Source: Salipaludibacillus daqingensis
GTDB lineage: Bacteria; Bacillota; Bacilli; Bacillales; Salisediminibacteriaceae
Assembly (NCBI RefSeq): GCF_029891575.1
Contig: NZ_JARZHF010000008.1
Span: 1 to 64,000 of the forward strand
Direction: 5' to 3'
Length of the DNA: 64,000 bases
Below the pieces are notes generated by a model, which was not told the DNA's origin, searched no databases, and saw nothing but the letters and a program-made list of their open reading frames with translations. Shown here one piece after another: positions 52,058-60,939 of the stretch. Position numbers and translations under genes: made by a program. How positions within the stretch are numbered: the stretch's first letter is position 1; each line of letters begins with the position of its first letter.

Positions 52058-53026
52058 TTATTTTTGATGAATGGCCATGTTTAGTTTATCAAATAAATCA
52101 TTTTCATACTTAAGCCAGCGATTTCCTTCTTCTACGCTCGTTCGTTGGAAGGACAAAGTTTGACCGGGTAACAATTGAGCCACTTTCCAAAGGTCATGTG
52201 AAATGACGGTGCCAATGATAGGGTAACCGCCTGTTATTTGACGGTCGGCCATATGAACAATAGGATCCTCGTCACGAGGTACTTGAATCGCACCGAACCC
52301 TATCTCATTAGAGAACATATCAACAGAAGTATCAAATTCCAGTTTTCTCCCCTGAATTCGATACCCCATCCGGTCTGATTGTGGGGTTACTTTAAAAGAG
52401 TGTGTATAGAACGTTGATAAGGCTTCTTTCGTAAACAGAGCTTCTTGTTCATTTGGAACAACTCTTACTAAATGATGAGCTTGATAAAATGGACGGACAT
52501 TTTTGGAAAGAATCTTGCCTTTTCGTTTGGACAACTCTTTTTCTGATAGTGCCCTCCCCGGAAGTTCGCTTCCTGTTTCTAATGCTTCTCCCATTAACCC
52601 GACCACTTTTTCTTTTGGGAAAGTGGAAGTTGCAGAACTAGGGAAAATTCTCTCAGATTGAATCCCTCCAGCAATAGCTAAATACGCTCTTGCTCCATGT
52701 TTCGGTTTTCCGAATCTTAACTCTTGTCCCTTTTCCACGTATACACTAGCCCACATTGGTATTTTCTCACCATCCACCGTTGGAGACAAGTTTGCTCCTG
52801 CAACAGCCAACACCGTATTTTCAAGAAAAACTAGACTAGGTCCAACCATCGTCATTTCAATCGATGCTTCATCCCAAGCATTCCCAACGAGCGTGTTAGC
52901 CATGCGAAAAGCGTAGGGATCCATCGGTCCTGCTGGTACAATACCCTCTTGTTGGAACTCCATCCGTCCAGAATCTTGGATTGTTGTATGTAACCCTGGC
53001 TCTTCAATCTTAAACATTGATTTCAT
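52058..53026 (-). CDS. pxpC: 5-oxoprolinase subunit C-like (biotin-dependent carboxyltransferase family)
   Basis: A 322-residue protein of the PxpC/KipA family, with KIEEPGLHTTIQDSGRMEFQ, VPAGPMDPYAFRMAN and DRQITGGYPIIGTVISHD. With PxpA and PxpB, PxpC opens 5-oxoproline. Neither partner is in the window, so it may act with distant subunits or differently (KipA-like). I place the start at the ATG at 53026, which overlaps the stop of a small upstream ORF as ATGA; the longer frame from 53083 has its site only two bases away. It is followed by ridA. Confidence 0.85.
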   Translation of the reverse strand: MKSMFKIEEPGLHTTIQDSGRMEFQQEGIVPAGPMDPYAFRMANTLVGNAWDEASIEMTMVGPSLVFLENTVLAVAGANLSPTVDGEKIPMWASVYVEKGQELRFGKPKHGARAYLAIAGGIQSERIFPSSATSTFPKEKVVGLMGEALETGSELPGRALSEKELSKRKGKILSKNVRPFYQAHHLVRVVPNEQEALFTKEALSTFYTHSFKVTPQSDRMGYRIQGRKLEFDTSVDMFSNEIGFGAIQVPRDEDPIVHMADRQITGGYPIIGTVISHDLWKVAQLLPGQTLSFQRTSVEEGNRWLKYENDLFDKLNMAIHQK

Positions 53027-53187
53027 AAATGACCCACTACTTTCTTGGAAACCTGATTTTCTAAAAACAACGGTAACGTCCATAACCTTCTCTGAAAAAG
53101 TAGCAGTTGTTGTCTTTTCACTTGGGAATCATACGAGCCTAATGGTCTATCATTACAATAGATGACATCGACGGTCACTTCTATCAT
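53023..53187 (-). CDS. Small ORF (54 residues) translationally coupled to pxpC
   Basis: ATG at 53187 preceded by AGGAGG at six bases, the best ribosome-binding site in this transcript. The 54-residue product starts MIEVTVDVIYCNDRPLGSYD and has a basic, hydrophobic second half; I recognise no family. Its stop overlaps the pxpC start (ATGA), which is typical of coupled genes. It may be a real small gene, a leader peptide controlling pxpC, or what is left of a lost pxpB-like partner. Confidence 0.55.
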   Translation of the reverse strand: MIEVTVDVIYCNDRPLGSYDSQVKRQQLLLFQRRLWTLPLFLENQVSKKVVGHL

Positions 53188-53833
53188 AGGTTTCCTCCTC
53201 TACCCTTTTTCGATTCGGTATATCAACGATTTACTTTTAGTAAAGGATGAAATCTAACTTCGTAAATATTTGTTTCATTATAACAAAAGTCGAAGTAGAA
53301 ATGGAGATTTTATGAAACGAATGAATTTATTTAAGTTCTAGCACTCATTTTCCAGTGAGGCCTACCCATTTCATCCTAAAAGCTGTTTTTCTTGCTAACT
53401 TTATTTCTCTAACGTAGTTAAACTTTCTTAAGTACAAAAAAACTTTTTTGTGCTATAAATACTATTCTACCTTTAAAATACTGTTGAAATTTTTTCTGAA
53501 AAATATTTTAAAGGTAGAGTCGAAGTAGCTATTGTAACCTATGCAGTGAGAGCGCACTGAAATCGTGAAAGCGCAGGTTCTACTTTAACCTAAGGACTCA
53601 ACTTAGAAGACCCGAAATCCCTTGAACTACAAGTCATTGCCTTATCAACTTTTTCATGAATATCGTTTCGATTACCTTAAAATTTTCTTAATCCCCCATG
53701 TTCACCCAATTGGCACACCTCCACCTACGATCATCATTACCAAAACTTATCGACAACTCAAAAATCTATAGTTTCCTAAACAACAAAAAACACCTGCCTC
53801 ACTCTCACTCAGGCAGGTGTTTAAGTATTCCTT
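53188..53833. other. Long AT-rich intergenic region between coaA and the pxpC unit, with a long inverted repeat
   Basis: 646 bases without a supported gene. Contents: the pxpC upstream signals, a terminator (53784-53821), and an inverted repeat CTACCTTTAAAATA / TATTTTAAAGGTAG (53467-53480 and 53504-53517, 23-base loop) with AT-rich flanks. No protein-coding remnant is evident. Confidence 0.5.
53784..53821 (-). terminator. Terminator after coaA
   Basis: AACACCTGCCT / AGGCAGGTGTT, followed by a T run on the minus strand. Confidence 0.9.
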
Positions 53834-54790
53834 TTATACTTTCCTCATCTTAATTTCACTTACGAGGTGGTGATCCCCTTTTCGCAAAATCAAGTCGGCG
53901 CGATGACGGGTTGGAAGAATATTTTCATGAAGATTCTTTCGGTTTATTCGCTCCCAAATATCGCTAGCGGTACGATAGGCTTCCTCATCATTTAATTCAG
54001 CGTATTTTTTAAAATATGATGCTGGATTCTTAAAAGCTGTTTCTCGCAGCGTTTTGAACCGCTCCACGTACCAGTGAAGAATATTTTCTTCCGCTGCATC
54101 CACATAAATAGAAAAATCAAAGTAATCTGAAACGTATACTTGATCGCCATACTCATCATTTGGTCGCTTAGGTGGCTGGAGGACGTTAATCCCTTCGATA
54201 ATGACGATATCTGGTTGGCTTACAACTTGTTTGTCACCTGGCACAATATCGTACGTCAAATGAGAGTATACAGGGGCTTCTACTTTACTTTTCCCAGACT
54301 TTAGTTCTGATAAAAATTGCAGTAATCCATGGACATTATAGCTTTCTGGGAACCCTTTTTTGTTCATGATGCCCCGTTTTTCAAGTTCTGCGTTCGGATA
54401 GAGAAATCCGTCTGTTGTCACTAAATCAACCGTCGGATGATTATCCCACCGCGAAAGAAGCGTATGTAACACACGAGCAATTGTACTTTTTCCAACCGCT
54501 ACGCTACCTGCAATACCAATAATATATGGGACTTTTTTCTCTTGTTTTTGTAAAAAAATCGACCTGTTGCGATACAACTCTTGAGAAGCCATCGCATGTA
54601 GGTTAATGAGACGCGTTAATGGCAAATAAATATCAGCCACTTCTTGCATATTGATAACATCATTGACCCCTTTAAGTCGTTCAATTTCTTCAGGAGTCAC
54701 TTCCATCGGGTAAGATTGACGTAATTTCGCCCATTCTTCCCTCGTAAAGTTCATAAAAGGGGTTAGATTTTCTATTGTTCCCATTGACAT
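53834..54790 (-). CDS. coaA: Type I pantothenate kinase
   Basis: Phosphorylates pantothenate, the first and regulated step of CoA synthesis. The 318-residue protein has the P-loop [19 protein letters not shown], the [15 protein letters not shown] motif and the [13 protein letters not shown] segment of bacterial CoaA (about 316 residues). GAGGTG four bases before the ATG at 54790; an alternative ATG lies two codons on. It is unlinked to the other CoA genes in the window. Many Bacillus carry type III CoaX instead or as well. Confidence 0.95.
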   Translation of the reverse strand: MSMGTIENLTPFMNFTREEWAKLRQSYPMEVTPEEIERLKGVNDVINMQEVADIYLPLTRLINLHAMASQELYRNRSIFLQKQEKKVPYIIGIAGSVAVGKSTIARVLHTLLSRWDNHPTVDLVTTDGFLYPNAELEKRGIMNKKGFPESYNVHGLLQFLSELKSGKSKVEAPVYSHLTYDIVPGDKQVVSQPDIVIIEGINVLQPPKRPNDEYGDQVYVSDYFDFSIYVDAAEENILHWYVERFKTLRETAFKNPASYFKKYAELNDEEAYRTASDIWERINRKNLHENILPTRHRADLILRKGDHHLVSEIKMRKV

Positions 54791-54890
54791 AACGCACCTC
54801 GTTCAGTCTTGACTTCATTATATTGCATACGATTATTATCACTACAATGATGACGTATTCATATATTCTATCACGTTTTATCAATGGTGT

Positions 54891-54966
54891 CCTTTATTAA
54901 AAATGCCTTCGTGAAATCGCTTACCTAGAAAGACATTTCAAACCTTTCCAAATAGTAACACGAAGG
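54891..54966 (-). terminator. Terminator after the SDR gene
   Basis: GCCTTCGTG / CACGAAGGC around a 45-base loop with an inner GAAAG/CTTTC pairing, followed on the minus strand by ATTTTTAAT. Confidence 0.7.
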
Positions 54967-54992
54967 CCAAGTGTTTCTAATCGTTCCGACGT

Positions 54993-55760
54993 TTATTCTG
55001 GTGGAAATCGCATCGCCCCATCGAGTCGAATCGTTTCTCCGTTAAGCATGCAATTGGAGATGATCGATTTAACGAGCAGAGCGTATTCATCTGCTGCTCC
55101 AACCCGATTAGGAAATTGAGTGTGCATGTCTAATTCATCACGCCTTTGTTGTGGCAATGATTCATGCATCGGTGTGTAAAAAACACCGGGAGCAATTGTC
55201 ATCACTCGAATGCCATATGTGGAAAGTTCCCTTGCCAACGGCAGGGTCATCGAAACGATTCCACCTGACGCCGCGCTATATGCCGGTTGTCCAGACTGTC
55301 CTTCAAAAGCAGCAGTGGAGGCCGTATTAATAATGACTCCCTTCTCTCCTTCTTCATTCGGTTCGTTATCTTGCATAATTTCAGCTGCCAATCTTGTTAA
55401 ATTGAAACTACCGATGAGATTGACTTGAAGGATTTCTGAAAACACGTCCAAGCTATGAGTCCCTTTTTTCTTCAATACTTTCTCCGCGTGAAAAATACCT
55501 GCTGTATTGATGACGCCATGAATGTCCCCGTAGCGTTCCAGACCCCGTTCCAAGCTTTTTCTCACCTGGTACTCAGATTTGATGTCTGCCTTTTCGAAAC
55601 AAACCCGTGAACCGATATCTTCTTGGACGGACCTCCCTCGTAATTCATTTTGATCGAGAATGATAACTAGAGCACCATAGTGAATCAGCATTCGTACCGT
55701 TGCTTCGCCGAGACCTGAAGCGCCTCCAGCTACAACAAACGTGGATCCTTTCATATCCAT
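54993..55760 (-). CDS. Short-chain dehydrogenase of the type II 3-hydroxyacyl-CoA dehydrogenase kind, lacking the catalytic Lys
   Basis: A 255-residue SDR. Nucleotide loop [21 protein letters not shown] at about 85-88, active-site Ser148 in [19 protein letters not shown] and Tyr161. The family motif is Y-x-x-x-K, but here it is Tyr161-Ser-Ala-Ala-Ser165: the codon is TCA, so the catalytic lysine is absent. The overall pattern ([30 protein letters not shown]) follows HSD17B10-like hydroxyacyl-CoA dehydrogenases. AGGAGG seven bases before the ATG. Activity may be lost or altered. Confidence 0.85.
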   Translation of the reverse strand: MDMKGSTFVVAGGASGLGEATVRMLIHYGALVIILDQNELRGRSVQEDIGSRVCFEKADIKSEYQVRKSLERGLERYGDIHGVINTAGIFHAEKVLKKKGTHSLDVFSEILQVNLIGSFNLTRLAAEIMQDNEPNEEGEKGVIINTASTAAFEGQSGQPAYSAASGGIVSMTLPLARELSTYGIRVMTIAPGVFYTPMHESLPQQRRDELDMHTQFPNRVGAADEYALLVKSIISNCMLNGETIRLDGAMRFPPE

Positions 55761-55989
55761 TTCGCTTCCTCCTAGTTGAGCGTGCTACTCAGTTATTCTA
55801 CCAAGCCACGCTTTTCTCTTCTATACTTATATATTTACTTTTTAGTGATAAAAATCCTTCTTTCTACAAAAAATTCTCTTTTTTGACTACGTTCTACCAT
55901 TGTTTCATATTGGCGATTCAGAGAAGTGAATAAAAATAGCGCATCAACATATCCTAAACCCATGTACCATGAAGAAAGCAGGGATAAAA

Positions 55990-57504
55990 ATGTATAATCA
56001 GTTACCGAAAGAACCTTCATCTTACTGGATTGATTCAACGACATTTGATGAGACTCACTCATTAACAGAAAGCATTGAAACGGACGTTGCCATCGTTGGC
56101 GCTGGGATTACCGGAATCACAGCTGGATACTTACTCGCTAAAGAAGGATATAACGTCGTTTTGCTAGAAGCTGATCGTGTTTTTCAAGGCACAACCGGAC
56201 ACACGACTGCTAAAATCACCGCACAGCATGGAGTCATTTACGATGAATTGATCAACCATGTTGGGGAGAAAAGCGCTCGACAATACTTTGATTTCAACGA
56301 ACGCGCGAGACAATTTATTGAAACGATTGTAGAAGAAAACGAGCTTGATTGCGACTTGGAAAAACAAGATGCTATTCTTTACGCAACGTCGAGACAGGCT
56401 GAAAGAAAGTTAAAGAAAGAAATTGCCGCTTACGAAAAATTAAATATCCCTCATACGACGATGGATAAGCTTCCATTTGACGTTGATATGAAATCTGCAT
56501 TAGTAATGAAAGATCAAGCACAGTTCCATCCTCTTCACTATTTGTCTTTTTTATTACGAGAGTTTAAAAAAATGGGTGGGAAAGTTTACGAACAAACACC
56601 AATCGTCAACATGAGTGAAGGACAAACACCCATTTTACAAACTCGCGATGGTCACAATATCACAACGAACTATGCATTATCTTGCTCACACTTCCCTTTT
56701 TACGACGGGGATAACTACTTTTTTTCACGGATGTATGTGGAACGGTCTTATATTGTGGCTGTTGAAGGAAAACAGGTTGATGGGATGTATTTGAGCGTCG
56801 ATTCCCCAACACGATCGGTTCGAACGGCGACGGTAAATGGAAAACCACACCTTCTCATCGGTGGCGATGGCCACAAAACAGGACAAGGTGAACCGGTAAT
56901 GAATCACTATGAAGCGCTGCAGACGTTTGCTACAGAAGTATTTAAGGCTACATCGTTTCCATACCGTTGGTCTGCACAAGATATTTATACGTTAGATCAC
57001 ATTCCTTATATTGGACTTTTAACCGACAATTACCCTAATGCATTTTTGGCTACCGGATATCGAAAATGGGGAATGACGAGTGGAACGGGAGCTGGAATAT
57101 TGCTACGTGATTATGTGATGAAAAGAGAGACCGAAGATATGGCTTTGTTCCAACCTAATCGATTTCTCCTCGATCCAAGCTTAAAGGAATTTTTCAAACA
57201 GAACATGAATGTAGCGAAACACTTTTTTGTAGACAAAATCAAGCCGGTTGAGAAAAAATTAGAAGAAGTAAAAATTGGTGAAGGTTCTACGGTTATTAAA
57301 AATGGTAGAAGAGCTGGTGCCTACCGTGATGAGCAAGGAAAATTGCACGTTGTTGATACGACTTGTACACACTTGGGCTGTGAGGTAGAGTGGAACAATG
57401 GAGATAAAACATGGGATTGTCCGTGTCACGGATCACGATTTAGCTATGAAGGAACGGTTATCGAAGGTCCTGCCGATGAGCCATTGACTTCTTTATCGGA
57501 ATGA
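55990..57504 (+). CDS. FAD-dependent oxidoreductase with a C-terminal Rieske [2Fe-2S] domain
   Basis: A 504-residue two-domain protein. N-terminal DAO-type FAD domain (DVAIVGAGITGITAGYLLAK, then GHTTAKITAQHG) and C-terminal Rieske domain from about 410 with CTHLGC and CPCHGS (C-x-H and C-x2-H ligands), followed by GPADEPL. The combination is known in Bacillus (YhfW-like), where the function is not firmly established; oxidation of an amine or hydroxy acid passing electrons to the cluster is a reasonable guess. AGGGAT precedes the ATG at 55990; the ATG at 55969 has no site. Confidence 0.88.
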   Translation: MYNQLPKEPSSYWIDSTTFDETHSLTESIETDVAIVGAGITGITAGYLLAKEGYNVVLLEADRVFQGTTGHTTAKITAQHGVIYDELINHVGEKSARQYFDFNERARQFIETIVEENELDCDLEKQDAILYATSRQAERKLKKEIAAYEKLNIPHTTMDKLPFDVDMKSALVMKDQAQFHPLHYLSFLLREFKKMGGKVYEQTPIVNMSEGQTPILQTRDGHNITTNYALSCSHFPFYDGDNYFFSRMYVERSYIVAVEGKQVDGMYLSVDSPTRSVRTATVNGKPHLLIGGDGHKTGQGEPVMNHYEALQTFATEVFKATSFPYRWSAQDIYTLDHIPYIGLLTDNYPNAFLATGYRKWGMTSGTGAGILLRDYVMKRETEDMALFQPNRFLLDPSLKEFFKQNMNVAKHFFVDKIKPVEKKLEEVKIGEGSTVIKNGRRAGAYRDEQGKLHVVDTTCTHLGCEVEWNNGDKTWDCPCHGSRFSYEGTVIEGPADEPLTSLSE

Positions 57505-57526
57505 TGAGTTACTTTCTCATCATTTT
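57501..57526 (+). terminator. Terminator after the Rieske oxidoreductase gene
   Basis: ATGATGAG / CTCATCAT, 7-base loop, four Ts; it overlaps the stop codon. Confidence 0.75.
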
Positions 57527-57650
57527 CGGGAAAAATCTATGAAACACTGAAAGTAAAGACGATACTAATAGATTCGTCCAGCTATTTGAAGCACCGTAGA
57601 CGTCGATATCCATTCTAGCTGGATGGACTATAAGAAGGGGTTCTTATATC

Positions 57651-58820
57651 ATGAAGCAAAAAATTACTGACACGATTGAATCACTAAGCGACTCATTTTT
57701 TGAAATAAGCCAGTACATTGGTCAAAACCCTGAACTCGGCAACGAGGAAGAAAAAGCCTGCAAAGCTCTCACAGACAAGCTTTCAAACCATGGATTTACT
57801 GTGAAAACAGGGATTGTCAATCAACCGACTGCATTTGAGGCCGTTTACGATTCTGGTAAACCTGGTGCCAATGTAGGTTTTATGTGTGAATACGACGCTT
57901 TGCCTGAGCTTGGACATGCTTGTGGCCATAACCTTATAGGGACACAAGGGATTGCTGCTGCGATCGGTTTGGCTAACGTTATTCATGAGACTGGCGGTAA
58001 GGTGTACGTGTACGGAACACCTGCAGAAGAAACGAAAGGAGCGAAAGTGACGATGGCTGACGAAGGGTGCTTCGATCATTTAGATGTGGCGTTAATGGCT
58101 CACCCTTCTTCCAATTATGTAAAAAGCGGGGCTTCCTTGGCGATGGACGCGATTGCGTTTTCCTTTTATGGGAAGAGTGCCCATGCAGCTGCTGCACCTG
58201 AACAAGGTATTAACGCGTTGGATGCTGTTATTCAAACGTTCAACAGCATTAATGCCTTGCGCCAACATGTGACGCCTGATGTTCGGATTCACGGTGTTAT
58301 TCCTGAAGGGGGACAAGCTGCAAATATTGTTCCAGACTATGCGGTTGCCCACTTTTATGTCCGTTCCACGAGCCGATTGACGACCGATGCAATCACTGAA
58401 AAAGTGTCCCTTTGTGCAAAAGGAGCGGCTCTCGCTACAGGAGCTCAGTTAGAGGTTTCTAACTATGAATATTCTTACGACGAGATGATTACGAACATCC
58501 CCTTATCTGATACATTTACAGAGCAATTATTGGAGTTAGGAATTGAGCCAGATGAGATTTACGATCATGAAGGTGGAACAGGATCTCTTGATATGGGCAA
58601 TGTCAGTCACCGATGTCCGGCCATTCATCCATATATTCAAATTTCTAACCAGCCGATTAGCGCTCATACTCATGAGTTCCGTGAAGCGGCATTAAGTAAA
58701 GATGGATTCGACGGCATGATAATTGGTGCCAAAGCTCTTGCCATGACAGGATATGAAATTGCGGCAAACCCATCTCTTCGTAAAAAAGTAGCGGTAGCAT
58801 TTCAATCGCGCCATCAATAA
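57651..58820 (+). CDS. M20-family peptidase/amidohydrolase
   Basis: A 389-residue metal-dependent hydrolase of the M20D type (amidohydrolase/aminoacylase/AbgB-like). Metal-binding HACGHNLIGT, catalytic Glu pair in YGTPAEETKGAK, His in HPSSNYVKSG, and a dimerisation lid with GKSAHAAAAPEQGINALDAV. Substrates are likely N-acyl amino acids or small peptide-like amides. AAGGGG precedes the ATG. It has its own upstream region after the previous terminator. Confidence 0.87.
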   Translation: MKQKITDTIESLSDSFFEISQYIGQNPELGNEEEKACKALTDKLSNHGFTVKTGIVNQPTAFEAVYDSGKPGANVGFMCEYDALPELGHACGHNLIGTQGIAAAIGLANVIHETGGKVYVYGTPAEETKGAKVTMADEGCFDHLDVALMAHPSSNYVKSGASLAMDAIAFSFYGKSAHAAAAPEQGINALDAVIQTFNSINALRQHVTPDVRIHGVIPEGGQAANIVPDYAVAHFYVRSTSRLTTDAITEKVSLCAKGAALATGAQLEVSNYEYSYDEMITNIPLSDTFTEQLLELGIEPDEIYDHEGGTGSLDMGNVSHRCPAIHPYIQISNQPISAHTHEFREAALSKDGFDGMIIGAKALAMTGYEIAANPSLRKKVAVAFQSRHQ

Positions 58821-58917
58821 AGGGAAAGCTTAGATTCCGTGCCATTAAACTGTCAAAAATAGAGATGAACGATTATACTTTACGTATACTACGGCCAGAA
58901 TGGAAGGAGCTACTATT

Positions 58918-59280
58918 GTGAAACGTTTTAAACGAGAGGAACCACTAAGATATGAGTTTGCCAAACCATTAGATGTTAGTTTTTACATTAGTCGACTTCG
59001 TGGCGAACAATCGCAATCTTCCCGTGGCAAAGGTGTTATCCGTAACATTAGTCCTGGAGGTCTGCGCTTGGAATCAACTCTGGATCTTCCTAAAGACAAA
59101 GAAGTAGAAATTACGTTTGAATTAGATATTGCAGGCCATACGATCCAACCTATTGGCTGCATAGTTTGGAAAGAGAAGAGTTACGATCGGACAATGTATG
59201 GCGTCGACTTTGTTTCAAACGAATATGAGCAAAATATTATCCGCGCATTGAAAGATTATCCGAAAAATAGAAACAGTTAG
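58918..59280 (+). CDS. PilZ domain protein (possible c-di-GMP receptor)
   Basis: A 120-residue single-domain protein. The second PilZ motif N-x-S-x-x-G is present as NISPGG (43-48). The first motif, normally R-x-x-x-R, appears as R-x4-R (Arg6 to Arg11), one residue longer. Binding of c-di-GMP is therefore likely but not certain. The start is a GTG at 58918, eight bases after AAGGAG. A c-di-GMP riboswitch lies 4 kb away, so the second messenger is used in this strain. Confidence 0.85.
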   Translation: MKRFKREEPLRYEFAKPLDVSFYISRLRGEQSQSSRGKGVIRNISPGGLRLESTLDLPKDKEVEITFELDIAGHTIQPIGCIVWKEKSYDRTMYGVDFVSNEYEQNIIRALKDYPKNRNS

Positions 59281-59311
59281 CACTTGCGGGAGGAGCAAGT
59301 GCTCTTCTTTT
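59279..59311 (+). terminator. Terminator after the PilZ gene
   Basis: AGCACTTGC / GCAAGTGCT, 7-base loop, followed by a C/T-rich tail. Confidence 0.85.
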
Positions 59312-59340
59312 ATCACAATATATGGAGGAGTTGGTCTTAA

Positions 59341-60033
59341 GTGAAAACAATCGGACTTATTGGAGGACTTAGCTGGGAATCAACGGCTACTTATTATCGG
59401 CTCATTAACGAAATGGTCAATGAGCAAAAGGGTGACCTTCACTCAGCAAAATGTTTGATCCACTCTTTTGATTTTCAAGACATAGCCACGTTGCAACAAC
59501 AAGGCAAGTGGGACGAAGCTTCTGAAAAAATGCTGACTGCTGCCATCAAACTTGAAAGAGCTGGAGCTGACTTTCTCGTAATTTGTTCAAACACAATGCA
59601 TAAAGTTGCCGATGAGATAGAAGAACATTTAGAGATCCCTCTTCTCCACATTGCTGATGCAACTGCCGACCTTATGAAAAAGAAGGGGTTATCAAATATC
59701 GGTTTAATAGGGACATCTTTTACGATGGAACATCCTTTTTATATTGACCGTTTAGAAAAACAAGGTTTTTCAGTCATCATTCCTGAGAAGGAAAAACGTC
59801 AAAAAGTTCATGATGTCATTTTTGACGAACTATGCAAAGGGAAAATTAATGAATCGTCTAAGCGAGCTTATATCGATATCATTTATGAATTGCAGCAGGC
59901 TGGAGCCGAAGGAGTCATTCTTGGATGTACAGAAATATCCTTATTAATTCAGCAAAACGACGTAGATATTCCACTCTTTGATACAACAAAAATTCATGCT
60001 AAAGCTGCGGTCTCCTTTGCACTGAAAGACTAA
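59341..60033 (+). CDS. Aspartate/glutamate racemase family protein
   Basis: A 230-residue protein of the Asp/Glu racemase superfamily (YgeA-type), with both catalytic Cys: in VICSNTMHK (about 82) and GVILGCTEIS (about 192). IGGLSWESTATYYRLINEMV is the family start. Interconverts L- and D-aspartate or a related amino acid. Start is a GTG at 59341 ten bases after AGGAG. Also possible: a hydantoin- or malate-type relative, since the family is broad. Confidence 0.88.
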   Translation: MKTIGLIGGLSWESTATYYRLINEMVNEQKGDLHSAKCLIHSFDFQDIATLQQQGKWDEASEKMLTAAIKLERAGADFLVICSNTMHKVADEIEEHLEIPLLHIADATADLMKKKGLSNIGLIGTSFTMEHPFYIDRLEKQGFSVIIPEKEKRQKVHDVIFDELCKGKINESSKRAYIDIIYELQQAGAEGVILGCTEISLLIQQNDVDIPLFDTTKIHAKAAVSFALKD

Positions 60034-60155
60034 GAAGAAATTTTTCTTTTGCAAAACAATGTACTCTCGTTTTCTGAAATGGATGTTTAACTGAATTTTT
60101 GCAGGGAATAGTCCCTCTGTACATGATTTTCAATCATTCAAGGAGGATTTCAACC

Positions 60156-60818
60156 ATGAGTAAAAAAATATTAATGGTTTTAACAAGTCATTCGACAATA
60201 AACAATGATCAGGCGACAGGCCTTTGGTTAGAGGAATATGCAGCACCATACGTTTCGTTCATCAAAAACGGATTTGACGTAACTGTTGTAAGTATCGATG
60301 GTGGGCAAGTACCGCTCGATCCGAATAGTTTACCTGAAGAAGAAAACATAACCTGGCAAGAAGCGCAGGCGAAACTAACGAATACTGAAAAACTCTCTGA
60401 GAAACATATTAGTGGTTTCGACGCTGTTTACCTCCCAGGTGGACATGGAACGGTGTTTGACTTCCCAGAAAACGAGATGTTAAAGCGCGTATTACAAGAG
60501 CATGCAGAAGACCAAGCTGTGATTGGCTCTGTTTGCCACGGGCCAAGCGGTCTAGTCAATGTCACTTATAAAGATGGCACCCCACTCGTTCAAGGGAAAA
60601 AAGTGAGCGCATTTACAGATGATGAAGAACGTGAAATGCAGCTAGATGCTGCTGTACCATTTTTGCTTGAAACAATGTTAAAAGAAAAAGGAGCCCATTT
60701 CGTCCGAGGCGACAATTGGAGTGACTTCTCCGTTCGAGACGGCCACTTAATAACTGGTCAAAATCCAATGTCCAGTCAAAGTACTGCTGACAAAATGGTA
60801 GAAGCTTTAAAAGAATAG
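60156..60818 (+). CDS. DJ-1/PfpI superfamily protein (Hsp31/type 1 glutamine amidotransferase-like)
   Basis: A 220-residue protein. The nucleophile elbow is VIGSVCHGPSGLV with the reactive Cys followed by His; the YLPGGHGTVFDFPEN region precedes it. The pattern is that of the YDR533C/Hsp31 group, with chaperone or glyoxalase III-like activity on methylglyoxal; a glutamine amidotransferase function is not expected. AAGGAGG before the ATG at 60156 is strong; the ORF is open 19 codons upstream without a site. Confidence 0.88.
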   Translation: MSKKILMVLTSHSTINNDQATGLWLEEYAAPYVSFIKNGFDVTVVSIDGGQVPLDPNSLPEEENITWQEAQAKLTNTEKLSEKHISGFDAVYLPGGHGTVFDFPENEMLKRVLQEHAEDQAVIGSVCHGPSGLVNVTYKDGTPLVQGKKVSAFTDDEEREMQLDAAVPFLLETMLKEKGAHFVRGDNWSDFSVRDGHLITGQNPMSSQSTADKMVEALKE

Positions 60819-60837
60819 ATTCATTATATGCCGTCTG

Positions 60838-60869
60838 AAAGACTGACCTACTGTGGTCAGTCTTTTTTT
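60838..60869 (+). terminator. Terminator after the DJ-1/PfpI gene
   Basis: AAAGACTGACC / GGTCAGTCTTT followed by further Ts. Confidence 0.95.
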
Positions 60870-60892
60870 GTTGGGTTTCGTTGAATGAGTAT

Positions 60893-60927
60893 AAATAAAC
60901 CCGACCGCAATATGATATGCGGCCGGG
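60893..60927 (-). terminator. Terminator after glnS
   Basis: CCCG.CCGCA / TGCGG.CGGG, followed on the minus strand by GTTTATTTAT. Confidence 0.85.
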
Positions 60928-60939
60928 CTTACGATTGCC

